A stretch of DNA of 64,000 nucleotides from Kineococcus rhizosphaerae (lineage in GTDB: Bacteria; Actinomycetota; Actinomycetes; Actinomycetales; Kineococcaceae), in the NCBI RefSeq assembly GCF_003002055.1, contig NZ_PVZF01000003.1, forward strand, positions 344,647 through 408,646, read 5' to 3'. Positions 15,550-23,768 of the stretch are shown piece after piece. The notes beneath the pieces were generated by a model that did no database searches, had not been told where the DNA came from, and saw only the letters and a program-made list of their open reading frames with translations. Both the position numbers and the translations under genes were made by a program. Every line of letters begins with the position of its first letter. Positions within the stretch are counted from its first letter, which is position 1.

Positions 15550-16305
15550 ATGACGCGACCGGTGGTGCTCGTGACGGGGGTCGGACGACGGGTCGGCATC
15601 GGCGCCGGCCTCGCAACCCGACTGGCCCACGACGGGTGGGACGTGGCGACGAGCCACTGGACGCCCTACGACGAGCGCATGCCGTGGGGACCGCAGCCCC
15701 ACGACCCCGACGACGTGCACGCCGGGCTGCGGGCCGCGGGGGCCCGCACGGTCGCCGTCCCGGCGGACCTGAGCGACCCGGCCGTCCCCGCCCGGCTCTT
15801 CGAGACCGTCGAGGCCGAGCTCGGGCCCGTGACGGCCCTGGTCCTGAGCCACGCCGAGTCGGTGGACTCCTCGATCCTGGACACGACGGTGGAGAGCTTC
15901 GACCGGCACGTCGCGGTGAACGCCCGGGCCTCGTGGCTGCTCGTCGCGGAGTTCTCCCGCCGGTTCCGGGCCGTCCCCGGCAGCGGGCGCATCGTGGCGC
16001 TGACCAGCGACCACACGGTGCACAACCTGCCCTACGGCGCGAGCAAGGGGGCGCTGGACCGGATCGTGCTGGCCGCCGCCCGGGAACTGCAGGAGCAGCG
16101 CATCACGGCGAACGTCGTCAACCCCGGTCCGGTCGACACCGGGTGGATGGACGACGACCTGCGCGCCTCCTGCCTGGAGCGCAACCCCCTGGGGCGGATG
16201 GGCACCCCCGCCGACACCGCCAACCTCGTCGCGTTCCTGCTCTCGGAGCAGGGCGGGTGGATCAACGGCCAGCTGCTGTTCTCCGACGGGGGCTGGAAGG
16301 CCTGA
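15550..16305 (+). CDS. SDR-family oxidoreductase
   Basis: A 251-residue classical short-chain dehydrogenase. Cofactor motif [14 protein letters not shown] is unusual for its double arginine, suggesting NADP preference. Active-site residues appear in [20 protein letters not shown] (Ser, Tyr, Lys). The C-terminus [15 protein letters not shown] is typical. The substrate is unknown. CAGAGT lies 7 nt upstream of the ATG at 15550; a GTG 9 bp earlier is possible. The IclR gene follows 39 bp later. Confidence 0.84.
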   Translation: MTRPVVLVTGVGRRVGIGAGLATRLAHDGWDVATSHWTPYDERMPWGPQPHDPDDVHAGLRAAGARTVAVPADLSDPAVPARLFETVEAELGPVTALVLSHAESVDSSILDTTVESFDRHVAVNARASWLLVAEFSRRFRAVPGSGRIVALTSDHTVHNLPYGASKGALDRIVLAAARELQEQRITANVVNPGPVDTGWMDDDLRASCLERNPLGRMGTPADTANLVAFLLSEQGGWINGQLLFSDGGWKA

Positions 16306-16344
16306 GGCGCGCACCCAGCGCACGGGCTCTGGCACACTGCGCCG

Positions 16345-17100
16345 GTGGGCGGGGTCGCGACGGTGGAGAGGACGCTCGCCGTCCTGGAGGTCGTCGCCGA
16401 GCGCGGTGGCGCCAGCGCCAGGGAGGTCTCCGACGTCCTGGGCCTGCCGCTGCCGACGACCTACCGGCTGCTGCAGGTCCTCGTGGGGCTGGACTACCTC
16501 GTCCACCTGCGCACCGAGAAGCGCTTCGAACTCGGGTACAAGCTCGACCGGCTCGGGGTCAGCCTGCACCGGCAGGTGGGGGTCCCCGCGAACGTCCGGG
16601 CGGAGGTCGGGCGGTTGCACGAGGTGGCCGGGGCCGCGGCGTACTTCGCCGTGTACCGCGGCGCGGACGTCGTGGTCGCGCACGTGGCCGACTCGGCGCG
16701 GTTCCCCCGCATCACCCCCATGAACTTCGGGTTCCACGAGGCCGCGCACGCGACCGCCTTCGGCAAGATCCTGCTCGCGGGGATGGCCGCGCCGGAGGCC
16801 GCCGAGTACCTCGACGCGCACGGCACCGCGCCGCTGACCCCCACGACGATCACCGACCGGGACGAGCTGGCCGCCCACCTGGCGGAGGTGTCCCGCCGCG
16901 GGGTCGCGTGGGAGCGCGAGGAGTTCGTGCCCGGGTTCGCCTGCGCGGCCGTCGCCGTCCACGACCCGGCGGGTTCGGTGGTCGGGGCGGTGGCCATCAG
17001 CACCCCGGACGGCACCGTCGACCGCAGGCGGGCGACGGAACTGGAGAAGGCGTTGCGGGAGAGCGCGAACCGGGTCAGCCGGTGGTTGCGCACCGGCTGA
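16345..17100 (+). CDS. IclR-family transcriptional regulator
   Basis: A 251-residue regulator. N-terminal winged helix ([20 protein letters not shown]) to about residue 65 and a C-terminal effector domain with [24 protein letters not shown] and VAAVHDPAG-type segments. IclR proteins commonly control catabolic genes for aromatic or organic acids. It lies between two SDR genes, the second convergent with it; either could be a target. GTG start with CACACT exactly 6 nt upstream. Confidence 0.88.
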   Translation: MGGVATVERTLAVLEVVAERGGASAREVSDVLGLPLPTTYRLLQVLVGLDYLVHLRTEKRFELGYKLDRLGVSLHRQVGVPANVRAEVGRLHEVAGAAAYFAVYRGADVVVAHVADSARFPRITPMNFGFHEAAHATAFGKILLAGMAAPEAAEYLDAHGTAPLTPTTITDRDELAAHLAEVSRRGVAWEREEFVPGFACAAVAVHDPAGSVVGAVAISTPDGTVDRRRATELEKALRESANRVSRWLRTG

Positions 17101-17111
17101 CCCGGACCTCT

Positions 17112-17897
17112 TCAGGAGAACTGGATCCCGCCGTCGACGAGCATCGTCTGCCCGGTGACGTAGTCGGAGTCGGGCGAGGCGAGGAAACTCACCATCTTCG
17201 CCACGTCGTCGGGGACCGAGACGCGGCCGAGCAGGATCGACTGGGCGTTCTCGGCGAGCGCCTCGCCCTTCTGCTGCCCGTGCTTGGCCGCCAGCTTCTC
17301 GTCGATGAGGTCCCACATGGCCGTCCCCACGATCCCGGGGCCGTACGCGTTGACCGTGATCCCGTGCTCGGCCCACTCCATGGCCGCGGCCTGGGTGAGC
17401 CCGCGCACGGCCCACTTCGTCGCGGAGTAGGGCCCGAGCAGCGCGAAGGGGCGGAACGCGACGATGGAGGCGGCACCGACGATCTTCCCCCCGCCGCCCT
17501 GGGCGATGAACTGCTTCGCCGCGGCGCGGTAGCCGAAGAACACGCCCTTGACGTTCACGTCGAAGATCTTCTCGAAGTCGGCCGCGTCGTACTCGAGGAG
17601 TTCTTCGACCTGGGCGATGCCGGCGTTGGCGACGAAGACGTCGAGGCGGCCGCCGGCCTCGACGGCCGCGCGGACGAGGAGTTCGTTGGACTCCTCGCTG
17701 GTGACGTCGACCTCCGCCCCAGTGGCGGTGCCCCCGGCCTCCGTGATGGCCTGCACGGTCTCGTCGATGCTCCCCTTCATGACGGGCAGGTCGGCGACGA
17801 CGACGTGCAGACCGTCGCGCCCGAGCCGTTCGGCGATGCCGCGGCCGATGCCGCGGGCCGCTCCGGTGACGACGGCGACGCGGGTGTCCGTGCTCAT
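17112..17897 (-). CDS. SDR-family dehydrogenase, acetoin/butanediol dehydrogenase-like
   Basis: A 261-residue classical [25 protein letters not shown] motif in [10 protein letters not shown], catalytic S...Y..K in [11 protein letters not shown] followed by [10 protein letters not shown]. The stretch [14 protein letters not shown] and the overall layout resemble meso-2,3-butanediol dehydrogenase/acetoin reductases; that substrate assignment is tentative. ATG at 17897 has GAGGAGG upstream. Its promoter region is shared with the divergent clpP pair and contains one copy of the duplicated motif CCTGCGGGCAG. Confidence 0.85.
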   Translation of the reverse strand: MSTDTRVAVVTGAARGIGRGIAERLGRDGLHVVVADLPVMKGSIDETVQAITEAGGTATGAEVDVTSEESNELLVRAAVEAGGRLDVFVANAGIAQVEELLEYDAADFEKIFDVNVKGVFFGYRAAAKQFIAQGGGGKIVGAASIVAFRPFALLGPYSATKWAVRGLTQAAAMEWAEHGITVNAYGPGIVGTAMWDLIDEKLAAKHGQQKGEALAENAQSILLGRVSVPDDVAKMVSFLASPDSDYVTGQTMLVDGGIQFS

Positions 17898-17930
17898 TCC
17901 AGTCCTCCTCGACCAGGTGGGGGGCTTTCC

Positions 17931-18028
17931 CTGCCCGCAGGGAACCCCGCTTTCCGGGACCGGGTCCACGATCGTTCTCACTTGGTGAGAAGGGGCGTGT
18001 TCGCCGGGAGGGGATCTCCTGCGGGCAG
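17931..18028. promoter_or_regulatory. Duplicated inverted motif and central palindrome in the SDR-clpP divergent promoter region
   Basis: CCTGCGGGCAG occurs on the minus strand at 17931-17941 and on the plus strand at 18018-18028. Between them lies the palindrome TTCTCACTTGGTGAGAA at 17975-17991. The plus-strand copy extends to TCTCCTGCGGGCAGA, which resembles the PopR box as I remember it (TCTGCC-N3-GGCAGA) from Streptomyces clpP3clpP4; that consensus is from memory. Likely operators for the adjacent ClgR/PopR-type regulator. Confidence 0.55.
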
Positions 18029-18096
18029 AAAGACCTTCCGCGCCGACGCGCACGGGCCGACGGTGGTCGTACCACCTCACGGAAGGAGCTCGGCGG

Positions 18097-18699
18097 ATGT
18101 CCAGTCCCACCCTGATCGGTCCCTTCGACGACCAGTTGTCCCAGCGGTTGCTGTTCCAGCGCATCGTCGTCCTGGGCCAGGAGGTCGACGACGCGATCGC
18201 GAACCGCGTGGCGGCGCAACTCCTGCTGCTGTCGGCCGACGACCCGAGGAGCGACATCGCGCTCTACGTCAACTCCCCCGGCGGTTCGGTCACCGCGGGC
18301 CTGGCGATCTACGACACCATGCAGCTCATCCCCAACGACGTCTCGACCCTGGTCATGGGGATGGCCGCCAGCATGGGGCAGCTCCTGCTGTGCGCCGGGA
18401 CGGCCGGCAAGCGCTTCGCCCTGCCGCACGCGCGGGTCATGATGCACCAGCCCTCGGGCGGGATCGGCGGCACCGCGGCCGACATCGCCATCCAGGCAGA
18501 GAACCTCGCGTACACCAAGCGGACGTTCCAGGCCCTGACCGCCCACCACACCGGGCAGGACGTCGAGACGATCGAGTTCGACTCCGAGCGCGACCGCTGG
18601 TTCACCGCCGAGCAGGCCCGCGACTACGGGCTCGTCGACCACGTCGTCACGGCGGTCTCCGACGTCCGGCTCGCCACCGACCGGAAGGTGGGGTTGTGA
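18097..18699 (+). CDS. clpP: ATP-dependent Clp protease proteolytic subunit
   Basis: Serine peptidase subunit that assembles into a double ring and degrades proteins fed by Clp ATPases. 200 residues, with the full triad at Ser92 (in GMAASMGQ), His117 (VMMHQPSGG) and Asp166 (SERD), spaced as in E. coli ClpP. The short N-terminus has no long propeptide. GGAAGGAG lies 8 nt before the ATG. Stop and next start overlap (TGATG), so both subunits are made together, as is usual for actinobacterial ClpP pairs that form mixed rings. No clpX or tig is adjacent, which suggests this is the accessory pair (like ClpP3/P4). Confidence 0.93.
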   Translation: MSSPTLIGPFDDQLSQRLLFQRIVVLGQEVDDAIANRVAAQLLLLSADDPRSDIALYVNSPGGSVTAGLAIYDTMQLIPNDVSTLVMGMAASMGQLLLCAGTAGKRFALPHARVMMHQPSGGIGGTAADIAIQAENLAYTKRTFQALTAHHTGQDVETIEFDSERDRWFTAEQARDYGLVDHVVTAVSDVRLATDRKVGL

Positions 18700-19301
18700 T
18701 GAGCTACCCGATCCCCTACGTCGTGGAGTCCACCGCCCGCGGCGAGCGCACGTCGGACGTGTTCAGCCGGTTGCTGTCGGACCGCATCGTGTTCGTGCAC
18801 GGGGAGATCGACGACGCCGTCGCCAACGTCGTCATCGCCCAGCTCGTGCACCTGGCCTCGGAGAGCCCGACGGCCGAGATCAACCTCTACGTGAACTCCC
18901 CCGGGGGTTCGGCGACGGCGCTCATGGCGGTCTACGACACGATGCAGTTCATCCGGCCGGACGTCGCGACGTTCTGCGTGGGGCAGGCCGCCTCCGCCGC
19001 GGCCGTGCTGCTGGCCGCCGGCGCCCCCGGGAAGCGGTCGGTGCTGGAGCACTCGCGGGTCCTGCTGCACCAGCCCTCCGGCGGCGCGCAGGGCACGGCC
19101 GCGGACCTGCAGATCCAGGCCCAGGAGGTGCTGCGGATCCGCTCGGAGATCGAGCAGGTCCTCGCCCGGCACACGGGGCACTCGGTGGAGGAGTTGCGGC
19201 GCGACCTCGACCGGGACCTGGTGCTGCCGGGCGCGGCGGCCGTCGCGTACGGCGTCGCGGACCAGGTCGTCTCCCCGGCCGCGCTCGTCGGGCGTCCTTG
19301 A
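18699..19301 (+). CDS. clpP: ATP-dependent Clp protease proteolytic subunit, second paralogue
   Basis: Second ClpP of the pair, 200 residues. The triad is intact at Ser99 (GQAASAAAV), His124 (VLLHQPSGG) and Asp173 (LDRD). The N-terminus [20 protein letters not shown] resembles actinobacterial ClpP2/ClpP4. ATG 18699 overlaps the upstream stop. It ends 30 bp from the convergent clgR-like gene. Together with the first subunit it probably makes a hetero-tetradecamer; this is known for actinobacterial ClpP1P2 and inferred here. Confidence 0.93.
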   Translation: MSYPIPYVVESTARGERTSDVFSRLLSDRIVFVHGEIDDAVANVVIAQLVHLASESPTAEINLYVNSPGGSATALMAVYDTMQFIRPDVATFCVGQAASAAAVLLAAGAPGKRSVLEHSRVLLHQPSGGAQGTAADLQIQAQEVLRIRSEIEQVLARHTGHSVEELRRDLDRDLVLPGAAAVAYGVADQVVSPAALVGRP

Positions 19302-19331
19302 CCGCTGCCGGTGAGTCCTCGACCGCCGGGG

Positions 19332-19670
19332 TCAGGCGGCGAGGGACAGGGACACCCGAGGGGCCGCGACGACGGGGGCATCCGTGCCGCGGGCGACCAG
19401 TGATCCGGTGCGGTGCAACAGGTCGACCAGCGTCAGGTCGAGCGCGCCGCACACGGCGGCCAGCACCTCCGACGACGGTTCCTTGCGGCCGCGCTCGACC
19501 TCGGACAGGTACGGCAGCGAGACCCGGGCGCCGGCCGCGACGTCGGCCAGGGTCCGCCGCTGGGCGGTGCGCTCGGCCCGCAGCACGGCACCGACGGCCT
19601 CGCGCAGCAGCGGCGGGGGACCCGCGGGCGGACGCTCGGGTGGACGCGGCACCAGGGTCAGCTTCGGCAC
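19332..19670 (-). CDS. ClgR/PopR-type XRE regulator of clp genes
   Basis: A 112-residue regulator with one HTH ([20 protein letters not shown], then [17 protein letters not shown]), the pattern typical of ClgR and PopR, activators of clpP genes in actinobacteria. The C-terminus is SLSLAA; in Streptomyces ClgR and PopR the terminal alanines mark the protein for ClpP degradation, closing a feedback loop. GTG 19670 has GGAGG 5 nt upstream. It converges on the clpP pair. Family call is strong; ClgR versus PopR cannot be settled. Confidence 0.88.
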   Translation of the reverse strand: MPKLTLVPRPPERPPAGPPPLLREAVGAVLRAERTAQRRTLADVAAGARVSLPYLSEVERGRKEPSSEVLAAVCGALDLTLVDLLHRTGSLVARGTDAPVVAAPRVSLSLAA

Positions 19671-19718
19671 GGGAACCTCCAGCGGTCGGTTCCCGCCGAA
19701 GCTACGCCGGAACTGGGG

Positions 19719-19761
19719 CCGCCGCACCGCCGTCCGCTCTGGGCGGACGACGGTGCGGCGG
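19719..19761 (-). terminator. Hairpin terminator after the GAF/MCP gene
   Basis: Arms 19719-19737 and 19743-19761 pair over 19 bp with one C/A mismatch and a 5-nt loop. It lies between the minus-strand receptor gene and the minus-strand clgR-like gene. Confidence 0.7.
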
Positions 19762-19786
19762 GTTCGGGGGCCCGACCGGGGCGGGG

Positions 19787-21331
19787 TCAGTGCCGTTCGT
19801 AGGCGGTCGCCATCGCGACCTGCTCGTCGATGACCTCGGAGATGCGGGCCTGGACGACGTCGAGCTCGCGGATGATGGCGGCGGTCTCGTTGATCCCGCC
19901 CGACACCGTGGAGCTGGAGGCCTGGATCCCCGCGATCTGCTGGGCGACGCGCTGGGTGGCGTCCGCGGTCTCGCGGGCGAGGTCCTTGACCTCGCTGGCG
20001 ACGACGGCGAACCCGCGGCCGAGCTCCCCGGCGCGCGCGGCCTCGATGGTGGCGTTGAGGGCCAGCAGGTTCGTCTGGTCGGCGATGCCGGAGATGATCT
20101 TGATGACCTCACCGACCGCGGCCGAGGCTCCGGTCAGAGCGTCGACCTCGTTCGTCATGGTCGAGGCCTGCCCGACGGCGGCGTCGGCGACCCGGCCCGC
20201 GTCGTTGACGGCGTCGCGCAACCGGGACACGGTGTCGAGCAGGGCGTGCGAGCGCACGGCGTCACCGTCGCTGCGGCGCAGCACGTCCAGGCGCTGCGAC
20301 AGCAGCTGCTGCACGTTGCGCAGCGAGGAGGCCCGCGACTCCGACAGCTCGATGCGTTCGGTGGTGAAGAAGTCCATCGTGCCCAGGACCTGCCCGTCGG
20401 ACACGATCGGGAAGCACACGCCCGACTTCACCCCGGCGCGCTGGGCGGCGGGGGCGCGGACGCAGTCGGTCATCTCGGCGAGGTCGTGGACGAAGACGAG
20501 GTCGCGCTGGCGCCAGGCGCGCCCCGACAGCCCGACGCCCTCGGCGAAGCTCGCGGCGAGGGTGACGCGGCGGAACTCCTCACCGGCCGAGCCGGACTCG
20601 ACCGTGAACTTCAGGGTGTTCGTCGCGGGGTCCAGCGCCCAGTACGACCCGTAGGCCCAGCCGAAGGCGTCGCGGACGGTCTCGAGGGTCCGGCGCAGCG
20701 CGGTGTCCTCGGTGGTGGCGATGCCGAGGCCGGTCACGACGGTCGTCACGGCGTTGCGGTCGTCGAGCGTCTCCTTCAGCGCGGCGGTGTCCAGGGCCCG
20801 GCGGCGGGCGTGGGCGGCGACGCGGCCGATGGCCCGCCACTTCTCGGCCCGGCCGCCGAAGAACGGCAGCGCCTGGGCGGCGTAGTACTCGTGGAGGGCG
20901 ACGACCTTGCCGTTCTCCACGATCGGCACCTGGGCCCCGCTGCGAGCGCCCGCGGTGCGCGCCGCCTCCCACCGCTTGCACGTCGAGGAGTCGGTCGTCT
21001 CGTCGCACTGCACGGGCTCGCGGGTGGTGATCGCCCGGCCCCCGCAGCCGTCCTCGGTACCGACGACGAGGGTGCGGCTGGCCGCGAGGCCGGTGGCGAG
21101 GGGGCCGACCTCACCGGCGAGGCGGAACCGCCCGTCCGGGCCCGGCAGCCAGACGCCGCCGTAGGTCAGGTCGAGGGCTCCGGCCAGGGCCGTGACGCAG
21201 GCGAGCTGCGCCTCGAGCTCGGTGGTGACCCCCGAGTCCAGGGCGGTCAGGACCGCCTCGAGCGCTTCCACGTCCCGCGGCATGGGGCCGGTGAACGCCG
21301 GACCGGCGGCGACCTTCTTGCGTCCGAACAC
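19787..21331 (-). CDS. Soluble GAF-GAF chemoreceptor-like signalling protein
   Basis: A 514-residue protein without transmembrane segments. Residues about 35-165 and 195-350 are GAF-type domains ([11 protein letters not shown]..., [20 protein letters not shown]). Residues about 375-514 form a short MCP signalling hairpin whose conserved tip is [20 protein letters not shown], then [11 protein letters not shown]. The tip normally binds CheA/CheW. The first GAF domain has cysteines in EDGCGGR, VQCDE and STCKRW that might hold a cofactor; this is speculation. GTG start. No other chemotaxis gene is in the window. Confidence 0.85.
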   Translation of the reverse strand: MFGRKKVAAGPAFTGPMPRDVEALEAVLTALDSGVTTELEAQLACVTALAGALDLTYGGVWLPGPDGRFRLAGEVGPLATGLAASRTLVVGTEDGCGGRAITTREPVQCDETTDSSTCKRWEAARTAGARSGAQVPIVENGKVVALHEYYAAQALPFFGGRAEKWRAIGRVAAHARRRALDTAALKETLDDRNAVTTVVTGLGIATTEDTALRRTLETVRDAFGWAYGSYWALDPATNTLKFTVESGSAGEEFRRVTLAASFAEGVGLSGRAWRQRDLVFVHDLAEMTDCVRAPAAQRAGVKSGVCFPIVSDGQVLGTMDFFTTERIELSESRASSLRNVQQLLSQRLDVLRRSDGDAVRSHALLDTVSRLRDAVNDAGRVADAAVGQASTMTNEVDALTGASAAVGEVIKIISGIADQTNLLALNATIEAARAGELGRGFAVVASEVKDLARETADATQRVAQQIAGIQASSSTVSGGINETAAIIRELDVVQARISEVIDEQVAMATAYERH

Positions 21332-21436
21332 GGCGGACCCCTTCGTCGGAGGACGGGGCTCCCGGACGACGCATCTAGAAGCCTTGTGCCCCTACCTTCG
21401 GCCGGTCCGGCGCCGTCCTTGAGGAACCGTGCCCCG

Positions 21437-21904
21437 TCAGCGCGACAGGGCGCGCTGCAGGGCCTTCAGCCCGCGGTGCGCGTTGCTGCGCACCGTCCCG
21501 GTCGTGACGTCGAGCAGGTCGGCGATCTGCTCGTCGGTGCAGTCCTCGAAGTGGCGCAGCACGAGGACCGTCCGCTGCTTCGTCGGCAGGGTCCGCAGGG
21601 CCCGCAGGAGCTCGTCGCGATCGGCGAGCTGCCCGGTCCCGTCCGCGCAGACGTGCTCGGGCAGCTCACCGGTGGGCCGTTCGCGGCGGGCGGCGCGACG
21701 CCAGAACGACGTGCAGGCATTGACGACCATGCGGTTGACGTAGGCGGTGGGGTCGTCCGCGGCGCTGATGCGGCCCCACGTCAGCAGGGCCTTGGCCAGG
21801 ACGTCCTGGACCACGTCCTCGGCGGCGTGCGGGTCCTTCAGCAGGCCGCGGGCCAACCGCACGAGGGCGGCGCCGCGCACGGCGGCGAACTCCTCGAAGG
21901 TCAC
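21437..21904 (-). CDS. SigE-family ECF RNA polymerase sigma factor
   Basis: A 155-residue sigma-70 family protein of the actinobacterial SigE (SACE) type. Region 2 is in FAAVRGAALVRLARGLLKD and ADDPTAYVNRMVVNACTSFW; region 4 is LPTKQRTVLVLRHFEDCTDE followed by TTGTVRSNAHRGL. GTG 21904 was chosen because GGGGAGG lies 8 nt upstream and it gives the usual FEEF start; GTG 21943, overlapping the upstream stop, is the alternative. Cotranscribed downstream of a single-helix membrane protein that may modulate it. Confidence 0.9.
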   Translation of the reverse strand: MTFEEFAAVRGAALVRLARGLLKDPHAAEDVVQDVLAKALLTWGRISAADDPTAYVNRMVVNACTSFWRRAARRERPTGELPEHVCADGTGQLADRDELLRALRTLPTKQRTVLVLRHFEDCTDEQIADLLDVTTGTVRSNAHRGLKALQRALSR

Positions 21905-21939
21905 CGCAGCGACCTCCCCGCGGGCGCGGTCCGTGACGA

Positions 21940-22752
21940 TCACCGGGCCGCACCCCCGGCCCGGGTGAACGCCGCCGCCTTCGCGAGGGCGCGGGTCGCC
22001 AGGGCCGAGGCCTGGCCGACGGCGGCCGCCGAGGTGGGCTGGTAGGTGTCGGTCGTGGCCCGGACGACGAGCTGGCCGCGGCGGGCCACGACGGTGACCC
22101 GCCACCGCGGGTCCGCCGTGTCGAGGGAGGACTGCGCGAACCCGGCGACGGTCTCGTCGGCGTCCACGCGGGGGTCGACGGGGCTCCAGGGGGCCGACTC
22201 CGGCGTCCCGGCCCGGCACGCGAGCGCGTCCTGCCGGGTGGCCGCCACGTAGTCCTGCGCGGCGTCGCCGCGGAAGACGACGACGTCGACGGCGACGGAC
22301 TCGGGGAACGGGTGGCTCAGCACGTCGGTCGCGCCGCCCCAGCCCAGGGACCGGCTGTCGGCGACGGTGCGCGTCCCGTCGTAGGCCTCGTCCCGGCACA
22401 GCCCGGAGGTCACCGACGGGCTGACGTCGACCGGCGTGAGGTCGGGGACGACGGCGTCGACGTCCGCCGTGGTGAGCAGCGCGTCCGCCGTGAGCGAGGG
22501 CGCGAGGGTCGCGGTCGCCGGGGCCGACGGCGCCCGGGTGGTGTGCGGCCACTGCCAGATCCCGGCGGGCACGCCCAGGGCGAGCACCGCGACGGCACCG
22601 GCGACGCCCCGCCGGCGGCGCCGCAGGGTGCGGGCGCGCCCCCGCGCCCCCGCGAGGAGGGCGGGCACGTCGACCGGGGCGTCCGCGTGGCCCGCGCGCT
22701 GCAGCGCGCGGACGACGTCCGCCTCGTCGGCTCCCCCCCTGTGCCCGCTCAT
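21940..22752 (-). CDS. Single-pass membrane protein upstream of the sigma factor, possible anti-sigma or sensor
   Basis: A 270-residue protein: an N-terminal cytoplasmic part of about 50 residues with a basic run (ARTLRRRRRG), one transmembrane helix (VAGAVAVLALGVPAGIW) and an extracytoplasmic domain of about 190 residues with paired cysteines (SGLCRDEAYDG, DALACRAG). This topology fits an anti-sigma or sensor, but I see no classical zinc anti-sigma motif. The gene comes before its sigma factor, which is unusual. ATG at 22752 follows GGAGGGGGAGCGCG. Diverges from a lipoprotein gene. Confidence 0.65.
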   Translation of the reverse strand: MSGHRGGADEADVVRALQRAGHADAPVDVPALLAGARGRARTLRRRRRGVAGAVAVLALGVPAGIWQWPHTTRAPSAPATATLAPSLTADALLTTADVDAVVPDLTPVDVSPSVTSGLCRDEAYDGTRTVADSRSLGWGGATDVLSHPFPESVAVDVVVFRGDAAQDYVAATRQDALACRAGTPESAPWSPVDPRVDADETVAGFAQSSLDTADPRWRVTVVARRGQLVVRATTDTYQPTSAAAVGQASALATRALAKAAAFTRAGGAAR

Positions 22753-22794
22753 CGCGCTCCCCCTCCTGCGTGCCGCGCCGGACGTCCCGGCCCC

Positions 22795-22830
22795 GTGCAA
22801 CAGACGCCGTGCGGGCGGCGTCCGTTGCAC
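22795..22830. promoter_or_regulatory. 14-bp inverted repeat abutting the lipoprotein start codon
   Basis: GTGCAACAGACGCC (22795-22808) and GGCGTCCGTTGCAC (22817-22830) are complementary with one mismatch, separated by 8 nt. The second arm ends at the base before the GTG at 22831. It lies between divergent genes and may be an operator, or an RNA stem blocking initiation. Confidence 0.6.
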
Positions 22831-23562
22831 GTGGAGACCAGGAGATCGTTCGTGCTCGCGGCGGCCGCCGCCCTCGTGGGGGCGCTCGCGGCGTGCGGGG
22901 CCCCGCGGACCCCGGCGGCGGCCCCGCCGTCCAGCAGCACCCCGCCCGGCACCAGCCCGGCGGCCGGCGCCACCCCCGGGGTCACGGCCCCGACCCCCGC
23001 CCCGGCCGCGGCGCAGGCGCTGTCGGCCCTCGTGGCCCGCGAGGGCGCCCAGGCGTCGGCGCTGGCCCCGGCGGTCGGGCAGGACTCCCCGGACCTGGCC
23101 GTCCTGGCGCGCACGACGGACGGGGCCGGCACGCGGATCACGTTCTGGGCGTGGGACGGTGCGGCCTTCCGGCCCGCGGGGTCGGTCGAGGCCGGTGAAC
23201 CCCTGCTCGCGCGGCGGGAGGGGGGAGCCGCGCAGTGGCGCTACCTGACGGGCGGGCGCTACCCCGACGCGGTCGTGCACCTGCGGGGCGGTTCGGTGAG
23301 CGGCGGGGTGCAGGCCGTCGTGGCCCAGCACCTGGACGACGGGACGTGGCGGTTCGTGCCCTTCGAGGGGCAGCACGACGGCATCGCCCCGCAGGACGAC
23401 GTCTACGCCGACGACCCGCTGTTCGACGACGGGTTCCAGTTCGTGACGCGGGTCTCGGCCGGCGGGCAGGCGGTCGCGACGTACTGGCAGTACGCCGAGG
23501 ACGACCGGCCGGGCCGGTTCGAGCGGATCGGCACCCCCGACCCGGGCGCGACGCGCGGCTGA
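22831..23562 (+). CDS. Predicted lipoprotein, unknown function
   Basis: A 243-residue exported protein. The N-terminus VETRRSFVLAAAAALVGALA runs into the lipobox LAAC, so it should be lipid-anchored outside the membrane. A Pro/Ala/Thr-rich linker (about residues 25-75) leads to a beta-rich C-terminal domain with many aromatics (ITFWAWDGAAF, QWRYLTGGRYPDAVV, ATYWQYAED). No family recognised. No Shine-Dalgarno sequence is visible and the inverted repeat touches the start codon, so GTG 22831 is somewhat uncertain. Divergent from the sigma-factor operon. Confidence 0.7.
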   Translation: METRRSFVLAAAAALVGALAACGAPRTPAAAPPSSSTPPGTSPAAGATPGVTAPTPAPAAAQALSALVAREGAQASALAPAVGQDSPDLAVLARTTDGAGTRITFWAWDGAAFRPAGSVEAGEPLLARREGGAAQWRYLTGGRYPDAVVHLRGGSVSGGVQAVVAQHLDDGTWRFVPFEGQHDGIAPQDDVYADDPLFDDGFQFVTRVSAGGQAVATYWQYAEDDRPGRFERIGTPDPGATRG

Positions 23563-23590
23563 CGCACGGGGGAGCGGCCCCGGGAACGAC

Positions 23591-23622
23591 GAAGGCTCCC
23601 GGTCCGTGGACCAGGAGCCTTC
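23591..23622 (+). terminator. Hairpin terminator after the lipoprotein gene
   Basis: GAAGGCTCC at 23591-23599 pairs with GGAGCCTTC at 23614-23622, and GGTCC with GGACC inside, with one C/A mismatch and a 2-nt loop as drawn. Stands between the lipoprotein and tRNA-Glu genes. Confidence 0.75.
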
Positions 23623-23627
23623 CGACG

Positions 23628-23700
23628 TAGCCCCGACGGGATTCGAACCCGCGCTACCGCCGTGAGAGGGCGGCGTGCTGGGCCGCTACACAACGGGGCC
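23628..23700 (-). tRNA. tRNA-Glu (anticodon CTC)
   Basis: A 73-nt cloverleaf on the minus strand. The acceptor GGCCCCG pairs with CGGGGCT (one G-U), the anticodon loop is CTCTCAC with stem CCGCC/GGCGG, and the T-arm is GCGGGTTCGAATCCCGT. No encoded CCA. Reads GAG codons. Confidence 0.95.
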
Positions 23701-23768
23701 CCAGCGAGTGGTCCCGTCGCCGGGACCGCCAGGAGGAGTCTACCCGCTGTCGGGAGGTGCCCCGTCCC

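Noticed and set aside
18001..18014. ClgR box of the GTTCGC-N5-GCGAAC type upstream of clpP
   Set aside because: Only one half (GTTCGCC near 17999-18005) is present; the other half does not match.
15289..18642. Open frames over 1,100 codons on both strands around 15.3-19.3 kb
   Set aside because: They cross several well-supported genes (SDR, IclR, clpP) in other frames; only the last 200 codons of the plus-strand one are real (second clpP).
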